Shown piece by piece: positions 7,492 through 14,639 of a stretch of 31,229 nt of DNA. Both the position numbers and the translations under genes were made by a program. Numbering within the stretch: position 1 is the stretch's first letter; every line of letters begins with the position of its first letter. Source of the stretch: Bacteroidales bacterium UBA5226 (GTDB lineage: Bacteria; Bacteroidota; Bacteroidia; Bacteroidales; UBA932); the NCBI GenBank assembly GCA_002409325.1, contig DHUU01000018.1, forward strand, positions 161,130-192,358, read 5' to 3'. The notes under the pieces were generated by a model. The model ran no database searches. It saw only the letters and a list, made by a program, of their open reading frames with translations, and was not told the DNA's origin.

Positions 7492-7500
7492 CAAGGTGTC

Positions 7501-8061
7501 TTGACACAGGACGTTGCTCAAATTCAAAAGGTACTGGACGGAGATTTACGCGCCTATGCCGCCCTGGTTAACAAATACCAGAGCATGGTATTTGTGTTGG
7601 TACGGAGTGTGTGCCGCTCGGCAGAGGACGCGCAGGAGGTGACCCAGGACGTTTTCCTTAAGGTGTACCAGCAGCTGCATACCTTTAAAGGCAATGCCTC
7701 GTTCAGGACCTGGTTGTACCGGATAGCTTACAATACGGCCATAAGCTACATACGCAAAACACAAAGCCTGGAGCGGCACACAGAAGCCTACGCACAGGAA
7801 GTGCTCCACACCACAGACCAGGCTGAGGAAGAAACGGACGACCGGCGCGGGGCACAGCAGGACAAACTCCGCTCCCTGCTGGAAACCCTGCCGCCGCAGG
7901 ACAGAATGCTTATAGAACTGTATTATTATAAAGATTTGAATATGGATGAAGTGGCCACCATCTGCGGGATGACCCAGTCAAATGCCAAAGTGCGCCTTTT
8001 CAGGATTCGCCTGAAATTGCATGAGGCCATGACCGCCACACAAGCCATGACAACAATATAA
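7501..8061 (+). CDS. ECF (group 4) sigma-70 family RNA polymerase sigma factor
   Basis: Seen: 186 aa with region 2 at residues ~10-85 (GDLRAYAALVNKYQ, DAQEVTQDVFLKVYQ, FRTWLYRIAYNTAISYIR), a linker ~90-125, and region 4 at ~128-180 (LPPQDRMLIELYYYKDLNMDEVA followed by the recognition helix of MTQSNAKVRLFRIR). The start must be the TTG at 7501: the frame is open upstream to 7408 but has no ATG or GTG that fits, and the next ATG (residue 29) would cut into region 2. An ECF-type promoter precedes it, so autoregulation is likely. The next gene begins 5 nt downstream and encodes a two-TM protein that could serve as its membrane-bound anti-sigma factor. Confidence 0.95.
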   Translation: MTQDVAQIQKVLDGDLRAYAALVNKYQSMVFVLVRSVCRSAEDAQEVTQDVFLKVYQQLHTFKGNASFRTWLYRIAYNTAISYIRKTQSLERHTEAYAQEVLHTTDQAEEETDDRRGAQQDKLRSLLETLPPQDRMLIELYYYKDLNMDEVATICGMTQSNAKVRLFRIRLKLHEAMTATQAMTTI

Positions 8062-8066
8062 AAAGA

Positions 8067-8549
8067 ATGAACATGGATACTTTAAGGGATTTCTTTGAAG
8101 AAGAACAACTCAGGCACCGGGAAGAAGCCGCCGGGATGCTCCCGCTGGGAAGTCGTGTAACGGAACTGATAGCAAAACAGGAAGCCGCCCGGAAAAAAAC
8201 ATACTGGATCTGGTGGCTGACCGGAAGTGCCGGCTTTCTGTTGGTTGCCGTCTTTGCGGCGGTGTATTTTAGTGAACAGCTGGCCGGTGTTTTCCGTTGG
8301 GTGGAAACCGTAACCGGCCAGGTAACCGGTAAGGTTGCCGGGATTTTTGAGAATGTGCGGGTTGCTGTAATTTCAAAGGTTTCAGGCATAAGTGCCTCTT
8401 CCGGGGAAGGATTCATAGAAAAGGCCACCTCGGAAGTTTCCGGATGGCCTGTTCAAATCTGGTATGTTGTTTTGCTGGCTGCAGGAGTGGCCCTGCTGGT
8501 GGGAGTGGACTACCTGGTCCGCCGCCGCCGGAGTGCCGCGCACTCTTAG
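8067..8549 (+). CDS. Two-TM protein, candidate anti-sigma factor
   Basis: Seen: 160 aa. An acidic/basic N-terminal cytoplasmic stretch (~residues 1-48, DTLRDFFEEEQLRHREE) precedes TM1 (~49-70, WIWWLTGSAGFLLVAVFAAVYF). A Val/Gly-rich region (~75-125) precedes TM2 (~130-150), and the end is basic (RRRRSAAHS). There is no zinc-binding HxxxCxxC motif, so it is not a classical ZAS anti-sigma factor. Position (5 nt after the sigma gene) and topology (cytoplasmic N-terminus plus TM) are what suggest an anti-sigma role; sequence alone does not prove it. Its last 4 bp overlap the convergent S9 peptidase gene. Confidence 0.75.
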   Translation: MNMDTLRDFFEEEQLRHREEAAGMLPLGSRVTELIAKQEAARKKTYWIWWLTGSAGFLLVAVFAAVYFSEQLAGVFRWVETVTGQVTGKVAGIFENVRVAVISKVSGISASSGEGFIEKATSEVSGWPVQIWYVVLLAAGVALLVGVDYLVRRRRSAAHS

Positions 8550-11029
8550 TCGTTGTACATCTGCGGTATGTCTACGGTGTTTTCGCAGTCTCCCAGCAGG
8601 TACTGTGCAAAGTAATCGGCCATCCTCCAGAAGAAATATTCGTTCATGTCGCCAAACCCGTGGCGTTGCCCGGGCAGGATAAGCATATCAAACCGCTTGT
8701 TGGCCCGGATCAGGGCATTGGCCACGCGCAGGGTATTTCCCGGGTGCACGTTGTTGTCAATATCGCCGTGTATGAGCAGCAACCTTCCTTCCAGGTTTTT
8801 AGCCAGCTGGGAATTGGTGCCGATGCTGTACTTGAAGGTGGTGTCGCCCTTGGCCGAGATTTCCTCCAGCACCCCGTGGTGCTTTTCACTCCACCAACGG
8901 TTGTAGATGTTGTTTTCGTGATTCCCGGCACAGGAAACCGCCACTTTGAAGAAGTGCGGATACTGCAGGATGGCGGCCGTGGACATGAATCCGCCTCCCG
9001 AGTGGCCGTGAATGCCCACGCGGGAAACGTCAATGAAAGGATGGCGGGCGGCCAGTTGCTCTATGGCGTATTTCTGGTCTTCCAGGCCGTAGTCGCGCAG
9101 GTTGCCGTAACCAAAGTTATGGTACCATTTTGACCGGTTGGGGTGGCCTCCGCGGTTGCCCACCGTGATGACAATGAATCCCATCTGGGCCAGACGGTCC
9201 AGGCGGTCCATGGAGCGGCTCCAGCTCTGGCCGGGGCCTTCTACCTGCGGCCCGGGATACACATAAGTAATGATGGGGTATTTTCGTTCGGGATCAAAGT
9301 CAAAGGGCTTGTACATGACCCCGTACAAGTCGGTAATCCCGTCGGCGGCTTTCACACAGATGCGCTCCGGGAATTTATACCCTGCTTCAAATAGCAGGCT
9401 CAGGTCTGTTTCCTGCAGGGCCAGGAGTTTTTTCCCGGTATTGTCAAACAGTTCTGAAACCGGGGCAACGTCCACACGGGAGCGGTTTATTACAAATGCC
9501 TTGCGACTGTCGCTCATGTCTGCCACGTGGTGGAAATCACCCGGGGTGAGGTTGCGCAGCTGACTGCCGTCAAGCTTTACAGAATAGACGTGTTCATAAT
9601 AGGGGTCCAGGCCCTTTTCCCTGCCGCAGGCAGTGAAATAAAGTGTACGTGTGGCCTCGTCCACACCCAGGATCTGTTCTACGTGCCAGGGGCCGGACGT
9701 AATGGCATTTTTTTCATTGCCGTGGTTGTCATACAGATAAAGATGCCCCCAGCCTGTCTTCTCTGACCAGTGGATCAACTCTTTTCCATTGCTTACCAGG
9801 AACAGGGGACGGATTTCCACGTAAGTATTCAGCCGTTCCTCAATAAGGGTAATGGCCGTATCTTTGTCAAGTTCTGCCCGGCACAGGTCAATACGCTTGA
9901 GATCCCTGCTGGTGCGGTGGAAGTAGAACCCGGTATCATCGCCCAGCCATTGGGCATGGCGGAATTCGTCCGACATTTTCCTTTTTTCCATGGGCTTGTA
10001 TCCCAGGTCCAGGGACTGGTCCTTGAAAGCGGCTGTTTCTATGGTTTTCCAGATTTTGTTTTCCATGTCAAAAACCACCAGCGACTGTTGTGGGATGTTC
10101 TCTTCTCCGGGCATTTCGTATTTGTAACGCTCTAGTTTGGGACGAGGCTGGGCCAGAACGTCTATGACAAACAGGTCTTTTACTTTTCTTTCATCGGAAC
10201 GGACCAGTGCAAAATGGCGTGAATCGGGGCTCCACAACAGGCCGTACAAGCCGGTGCGCTTGTTGAGCTCGGTGGAATCGGCATAAAAATCTTCCGATCC
10301 GGACCCAAAGGCGAATTCACGGGTTCCCGTGGTGGTCAGGCGGTGTTCCACAATGGTGGAGTCCTTCTCGTCTTTGCGGGCTTTTTCAAAATTTTCCCAG
10401 TCCATCCAGTAGAGGTCAAAATTCCGGGAAAAGACAACGTATTGCCTGTTGGGGGAAATGTTGGCCCAGCGGGGAACGGGATCTTCTTTTTCCTTGTCCT
10501 TAAGCCAGGTAAGGTTTCGGGTTTTCCAGGCATATTCAAAAAAGAACGTGCGGGGTTCCTTGCCGTTCTTTCCGTCCGGCTTGTCGGTTTTATTTTCCTG
10601 ATTGTCTTTCTTCTTCTTTTCTACCATCTCTGTCCCCTGAACGGAGAAGGTGAAGGTTTGGTCATCCTTGAGTTTGAGTTCTTTCAGTGGCAGGTTCTGG
10701 GTATCGAAGGGATCCTTTGTGATCTGCGTGAGTTCTGCAGCCAGCTTCACTTTGTCAAACAGTTCCTGTTGAGTGGCTTTGGCAGGATCAATCACGTACC
10801 AGTTTATTCCTTCCGGTGTTTTGTATTCGTACCAGAACAGGTCCGATGTCTTGAACCAATTAGGCCGTACACTGGTGGAAAAGACCATTTTGTCTGTTTT
10901 TTTGCGGGAAAACCGGGAGGCTAGCTCGTAATTGGCTTTTTCTCGCGTTACGCCCCGCTGCGGTTGTGCCTGTAGGGAGATGGATGCAAGGCATACCAGG
11001 CAGACCATCAGCATCTGTTTACTTGTCAT
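8546..11029 (-). CDS. Dipeptidyl-peptidase IV-like S9 serine peptidase, exported
   Basis: Cleaves dipeptides from oligopeptide N-termini in the periplasm; peptide use is typical of Bacteroidales. Seen: 827 aa with a signal peptide (residues ~1-21, ending SLQA-QP), a DPPIV N-terminal beta-propeller (~100-530), and a C-terminal alpha/beta-hydrolase domain with GHSGGGF (Ser ~677), HGDIDNNVH (Asp ~758) and GQRHGFG (His ~790), a complete triad. A charged Lys-rich stretch at ~135-155 (EKKKKDNQENKTDKP) is an unusual insertion near the N-terminus. Start: the ATG at 11029; a second ATG at residue 6 would still leave a signal peptide. It follows the acyltransferase-like gene by 18 nt, likely one transcript. 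The exact dipeptide specificity is not assignable. Confidence 0.93.
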   Translation of the reverse strand: MTSKQMLMVCLVCLASISLQAQPQRGVTREKANYELASRFSRKKTDKMVFSTSVRPNWFKTSDLFWYEYKTPEGINWYVIDPAKATQQELFDKVKLAAELTQITKDPFDTQNLPLKELKLKDDQTFTFSVQGTEMVEKKKKDNQENKTDKPDGKNGKEPRTFFFEYAWKTRNLTWLKDKEKEDPVPRWANISPNRQYVVFSRNFDLYWMDWENFEKARKDEKDSTIVEHRLTTTGTREFAFGSGSEDFYADSTELNKRTGLYGLLWSPDSRHFALVRSDERKVKDLFVIDVLAQPRPKLERYKYEMPGEENIPQQSLVVFDMENKIWKTIETAAFKDQSLDLGYKPMEKRKMSDEFRHAQWLGDDTGFYFHRTSRDLKRIDLCRAELDKDTAITLIEERLNTYVEIRPLFLVSNGKELIHWSEKTGWGHLYLYDNHGNEKNAITSGPWHVEQILGVDEATRTLYFTACGREKGLDPYYEHVYSVKLDGSQLRNLTPGDFHHVADMSDSRKAFVINRSRVDVAPVSELFDNTGKKLLALQETDLSLLFEAGYKFPERICVKAADGITDLYGVMYKPFDFDPERKYPIITYVYPGPQVEGPGQSWSRSMDRLDRLAQMGFIVITVGNRGGHPNRSKWYHNFGYGNLRDYGLEDQKYAIEQLAARHPFIDVSRVGIHGHSGGGFMSTAAILQYPHFFKVAVSCAGNHENNIYNRWWSEKHHGVLEEISAKGDTTFKYSIGTNSQLAKNLEGRLLLIHGDIDNNVHPGNTLRVANALIRANKRFDMLILPGQRHGFGDMNEYFFWRMADYFAQYLLGDCENTVDIPQMYND

Positions 11030-11047
11030 GGTTATAGATTTTAGGAT

Positions 11048-12223
11048 TTATAATTTAATGATGATTTTCTTTTTATACAGGGCCATAGCCATAAGGGTAA
11101 ATATGGCCACGTAGAATATGGCATAGGCCAGTGACCCGGCCGGATTGTCTCCCAGGGTGGCAGCAAACACATTGGTATAAAGCCATCGGAGGGGGGTAGT
11201 GGTTGAGCCGTCGGCCATTTGCCAGCGAATCAGGCTCCCGAAGATCTTGGCAAAGAGCCCGGAAAGCACAAAGGCAAACAACGGGTTCAGTCCCAGTGCC
11301 CTGAAAGGAAGGAACCACTTTTCGCGACCCTTTATGTCTATCAGGTAAATGAAGAAGGCCAGCATGAGCAGGGTCCAGCCGCCGGCGTACAAGACATACG
11401 ATCCCGTCCAGAGCGGCTTACCTATGGGGAGCCATATGCTCCAGACCATGCCCGCTCCCAGGCTCACAAGACCCCAGGTATAGAGTAATCCCACGGCATG
11501 GATCTTTTCCACACTCTTGCGGATGCTCACCCCCGCCAGGTAGCCCATGAGCACTGTTCCGGTTCCGGAGATCATGCCCAAAACGCCTTCAGGGTCAAAA
11601 GGCAGCCCATAACCTTTATACAGGTGTTGCGGCCCCAGCAGGAACAGGTCTATGGTGCGCGCGAAATTCGTTTCCCGCGCATAGGGGTCCCCGCCGCCAA
11701 AAATCCATAGTAATCCCCAGTGTATCAGCAAAGTGGCAGCAAAAGCCACGACTATACGCTTAGGCTTTTTAAGCCACAGGGCCAAGGTGCCTCCCAGAGC
11801 GTAGGCCATGGCAATGCGTTGAAGCACCCCCAGTATCCTGAGCCGGGAATAATACTGACCCAGGTTTTCCCAGAAGGTCAGGTCGGCATCGGGTCTTACA
11901 GGAAAAAAAGGAAAGGCATTCAGCAAAAGCCCCACCAGGAAGATGAGAAATGCCCGTTTGTACAATTTGGCATAACCGCTTTTTAACGAGGCAGTCCCGT
12001 CAAAAAAACGCGAAAAAGAGAACGCCATGGCAGTGCCCACCACAAACAGGAAAAAGGGGAACACCAGGTCAGTAGGGGTGCAGCCAAACCACTGGGCGTG
12101 ACGCAGCGGGGGATAGATCTGGCTCCAGGTGCCCGGGTTGTTTACCAGGATCATCCCGGCTATGGTCATACCCCGCAGAACGTCCAGTGCCACATACCTT
12201 TGTTTTGACAATACTGTAGACAT
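11048..12223 (-). CDS. Membrane acyltransferase-like protein (HGSNAT/DUF5009 type)
   Basis: Seen: 391 aa from the ATG at 12223 (MSTVLSKQRYVALDVLRG), about ten TM segments. The N-terminal motif RYVALDVLRGMTIAGMILVNNPG and the loop HAQWFGCTPTDLVFPFFLFVVG are hallmarks of COG4299, which includes heparan-alpha-glucosaminide N-acetyltransferase; in HGSNAT the conserved His of this loop is catalytic. Known: Bacteroidales members are inner-membrane proteins thought to transfer acyl groups to periplasmic glycans; substrates are mostly unknown. An in-frame upstream extension to 12262 would overlap rsmE and precede the promoter, so I reject it. A TATATTTG element sits 16 nt upstream. Confidence 0.9.
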   Translation of the reverse strand: MSTVLSKQRYVALDVLRGMTIAGMILVNNPGTWSQIYPPLRHAQWFGCTPTDLVFPFFLFVVGTAMAFSFSRFFDGTASLKSGYAKLYKRAFLIFLVGLLLNAFPFFPVRPDADLTFWENLGQYYSRLRILGVLQRIAMAYALGGTLALWLKKPKRIVVAFAATLLIHWGLLWIFGGGDPYARETNFARTIDLFLLGPQHLYKGYGLPFDPEGVLGMISGTGTVLMGYLAGVSIRKSVEKIHAVGLLYTWGLVSLGAGMVWSIWLPIGKPLWTGSYVLYAGGWTLLMLAFFIYLIDIKGREKWFLPFRALGLNPLFAFVLSGLFAKIFGSLIRWQMADGSTTTPLRWLYTNVFAATLGDNPAGSLAYAIFYVAIFTLMAMALYKKKIIIKL

Positions 12224-12239
12224 TATCAGATAGTTTTTA

Positions 12240-12247
12240 CAAATATA
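12240..12247 (-). promoter_or_regulatory. -7 element for the acyltransferase-peptidase pair
   Basis: TATATTTG on the minus strand (12247-12240) lies just past the rsmE stop and 16 nt before the ATG at 12223. It implies transcription independent of the upstream long operon. Confidence 0.5.
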
Positions 12248-12248
12248 A

Positions 12249-12956
12249 TTATTTGAAGGCAACCAGAAAGACAGCTCCCAGGGCAGCAGTTTCAGTTCTG
12301 AGCACAGAAGGTCCCAGGTCCACGGGGGTACACCCTGCCTCTATGGCGGCCAAAACCTCGGCGGGAGAAAAATCACCTTCGGGCCCTATCAGGACTACGA
12401 TCCTTTCCCCGGCCTTCCTGATCCACTGTACGGCCGGTGTTCGTTCCCCTGGTGCCTGGCAACAGGCAATGGCAGCCCGGGCGCCTTCAAGAGCGGGGGA
12501 GATTAAAAATGTTTCAAACCCTGTAGCCTGTGCAATTACGGGCATTTGGGCCCGCTTGCATTGTTTTAAGGCCGAGATGGCAATGCGTTCCGCCCGGTTT
12601 GTTTTGCATTGTTTTCTTTCCGAGCGCTCGCAGATTATGGGTGTGATGATGTCCACCCCCACTTCGGTGGCTTTTTCTACAAACCACTCAAAACGTTCCA
12701 TATTTTTTGTGGGGGCAACAGCCAGGTGCAGGTGATAAGGGCGTGCGCCGTAGTTCTCTGTGATCTTGGTGATCAGGATGCGGCAACCGGTGGGATTGGG
12801 ATCCAGCACCTTCCCCGTACACATGTTGCCTTTTCCGTCTGTCAGATAAACGGTGTCGGATTCTTTCAGCCGCAACACCCGTGTACAATGGAGGCTTTCA
12901 TCGGGCGGGAGCGTGTGCTCGGGGGGTTGAATATGCGGTGAATAAAAAAGATGCAT
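12249..12956 (-). CDS. rsmE: 16S rRNA (uracil1498-N3)-methyltransferase
   Basis: Methylates U1498 of 16S rRNA using S-adenosylmethionine. Seen: 235 aa, family length. An N-terminal PUA-like part contains HCTRVLRLKESDTVYLTDGKG. The SPOUT domain contains KNMERFEWFVEKATEVGV, CERSERKQCKTNRAERI, ISALKQCKRAQMPV, and the knot sequences LIGPEGDFSPAE and LGPSVLRTETAAL that bind the cofactor. It is the last gene of the packed operon beginning at purN, 5 nt after the thioesterase gene. Confidence 0.96.
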   Translation of the reverse strand: MHLFYSPHIQPPEHTLPPDESLHCTRVLRLKESDTVYLTDGKGNMCTGKVLDPNPTGCRILITKITENYGARPYHLHLAVAPTKNMERFEWFVEKATEVGVDIITPIICERSERKQCKTNRAERIAISALKQCKRAQMPVIAQATGFETFLISPALEGARAAIACCQAPGERTPAVQWIRKAGERIVVLIGPEGDFSPAEVLAAIEAGCTPVDLGPSVLRTETAALGAVFLVAFK

Positions 12957-12961
12957 GATCG

Positions 12962-13342
12962 TCAGAACTGCCAGATATCAGATAAAAGGAAAGATTTTCC
13001 GGTGGATTTATCGAAAGTGGACATCACACTGCGGGAGCGTACCCGCACCATGCCTTTATCGTCCACGATCTCCTGCAGGAAGTGCAGGCTTCGTTCCCCT
13101 GTCTTTTGGATGCTTGTTTCCACAAACAGGGAGTCGGTAATATAACAAGGTGCCAGAAAGTCGAATTCGGTATGGACGATGATAAGGACCTTCTCGTCCT
13201 TGAAAAAATCTGGGCGGAAGAAGGTTTGGGCCTTAAAAAAATCTGCTCGCGCCACATCGCAATAATGTCCGAACATGGCGTTGTTTATATGTCCCAGCAT
13301 GTCAATGTCATTGAAACGGATCTGGATAGCTGTTCTGTGCAT
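12962..13342 (-). CDS. Acyl-CoA thioesterase, hotdog (4HBT) fold
   Basis: Seen: 126 aa with the 4HBT N-terminal signature IQIRFNDIDMLGHINNAMFGHYCDVARADFF, where the Asp in the DxxxHxNN-like stretch is the usual catalytic residue. After it come TEFDFLAPCYITDSLFVETSI and EIVDDKGMVRVRSRSVMS. Known: YbgC/FcbC-type thioesterases hydrolyse acyl-CoA or acyl-ACP in the cytoplasm; chain specificity cannot be inferred. It lies 17 nt after the TsaC gene and 5 nt before rsmE, in the same operon. Confidence 0.9.
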   Translation of the reverse strand: MHRTAIQIRFNDIDMLGHINNAMFGHYCDVARADFFKAQTFFRPDFFKDEKVLIIVHTEFDFLAPCYITDSLFVETSIQKTGERSLHFLQEIVDDKGMVRVRSRSVMSTFDKSTGKSFLLSDIWQF

Positions 13343-13359
13343 TGTTAGTCTTCAGGTAT

Positions 13360-13947
13360 TTATGGTCTGATGATTTCAATCTGGTTGTTAATTCCGAGAC
13401 GGATGATAGAAGAGGGTTTTCCCGTGGCGCCTGCTTCCAGGAACGCGGGAGCCGTCCAATCTGCCTTTATTATGATGTTCTTGTCAATTTCTATGTACCT
13501 GGCCGGGGTTTTGGAACCGCTCAGGTTGGCCGAGGTGGAGAGCAGCGGCCGTTTCAATTTCCGGATCATAGCCCGGCAGAAATCATGTTGGGGGATCCGG
13601 ATGGCAACGCTTCCGTCCGGGGCGGTCACTCCGGGAGCCAGGTTGATGCCGCCCGGATATATGATGGTCAAGGGTTTGTCTGCCACTTCCAGCAGGGTAC
13701 CGGCCATATCGGGGATTTGCTCTACATACCGGGAAAGCATGTTCAGGTCTGCCACAAGGATGATATAGTTTTTCAGCCCCGTGCGGCCTTTGATGGCAGA
13801 AACCTTTTCTACCGCCCCGGCATTGCAGGCATCGCAGCCAAAGCCCCAGACTGTATCGCTAGGGTACAGGACCGTTCCGCCCGAGCGGAGTACCTGCACC
13901 GCTGTCTCTGTAAGGCTGATTATGTCCCGGTCTTTATTCACAGGCAT
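13360..13947 (-). CDS. L-threonylcarbamoyladenylate synthase (TsaC/Sua5/YrdC family)
   Basis: Forms threonylcarbamoyl-AMP from threonine, bicarbonate and ATP, the first step of t6A37 tRNA modification. Seen: 195 aa, a single YrdC domain without the C-terminal Sua5 extension. Features: GGTVLYPSDTVWGFGCDA, IKGRTGLKNYIILVA, VAIRIPQHDF and LLSTSANLSG. The ATG at 13947 is 1 nt after the rhomboid stop. Together with TsaE at 4311-4724 the window carries two of the four t6A genes, in separate operons. Confidence 0.95.
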   Translation of the reverse strand: MPVNKDRDIISLTETAVQVLRSGGTVLYPSDTVWGFGCDACNAGAVEKVSAIKGRTGLKNYIILVADLNMLSRYVEQIPDMAGTLLEVADKPLTIIYPGGINLAPGVTAPDGSVAIRIPQHDFCRAMIRKLKRPLLSTSANLSGSKTPARYIEIDKNIIIKADWTAPAFLEAGATGKPSSIIRLGINNQIEIIRP

Positions 13948-13948
13948 G

Positions 13949-14635
13949 TCAGTAATAGAGTCGGTTTTTTTTCTTCCAGTAACGCACCAGAAAGAATCCG
14001 AAGATCATCCCGCCAAGGTGGGCAAAATGGGCAATATTGCCTCCGCCTACCAGTCCAAGAATCAGCTCAATGACTGCGAAAATGATTACAAAATACTTGG
14101 CTTTCAGGGCAATGGGGGTCAATATCAGGCGTAGTTCATTATTTGGGAAGAGCATTCCGTACGCCAGCAGGATGCCGTAAACCGCACCCGATGCACCAAC
14201 CGTAGGGGTGTTCATGAGCATGCGGTACCTGGAAAGCGCCCCCATGGCTTCTATCCCGTTCGCGTTAATTTCCTTTACCAGCGAAGAGGCTTCTATCCAC
14301 TGCACCCCCATATGCAGGGCTGCCGCTCCAAGTCCCGTAACCAGGTAATAAAGCAGAAACTTTTTGGGGCCCCAGACCTGTTCCAGGATTGATCCGAACA
14401 TCCACAGCGCATACATGTTGAAGAGCAGGTGCCCGAAGTTCCCATGCATGAAAATGTGGGTAAGAATCTGCCATGGCTTGAAAAACTGTGAGGTGGGAAA
14501 GAACAGGGCAAAATGTTCCAGCATGAATTCCTGGTTGATCATCGTCAGGATGAGCATGAAAACATTAATTATAATAATGTTCCGGATTACGAAAGGTATG
14601 CTGGCGAAAAAACCGCCCCGGTTGTACAGATTCAT
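13949..14635 (-). CDS. Rhomboid-family intramembrane serine protease
   Basis: Seen: 228 aa with six predicted TM helices. The conserved HIFMHGNFGHLLFNM (His64, His69, Asn73) precedes GASGAVYG (catalytic Ser149) and AHFAHLGG (catalytic His206), so the Ser-His dyad is intact. Known: rhomboids cleave single-pass membrane substrates within the bilayer; substrates in Bacteroidales are largely unknown. It sits 4 nt after mutL and 1 nt before the TsaC gene in the packed operon. The short N-terminus (NLYNRGGFFASIPF) has no extra cytoplasmic domain. Confidence 0.95.
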   Translation of the reverse strand: MNLYNRGGFFASIPFVIRNIIIINVFMLILTMINQEFMLEHFALFFPTSQFFKPWQILTHIFMHGNFGHLLFNMYALWMFGSILEQVWGPKKFLLYYLVTGLGAAALHMGVQWIEASSLVKEINANGIEAMGALSRYRMLMNTPTVGASGAVYGILLAYGMLFPNNELRLILTPIALKAKYFVIIFAVIELILGLVGGGNIAHFAHLGGMIFGFFLVRYWKKKNRLYY

Positions 14636-14639
14636 GATA

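Noticed and set aside
8444..9133. Plus-strand open frame overlapping the 3' ends of the anti-sigma candidate and S9 peptidase
   Set aside because: Conflicts with the well-supported peptidase catalytic region on the other strand.
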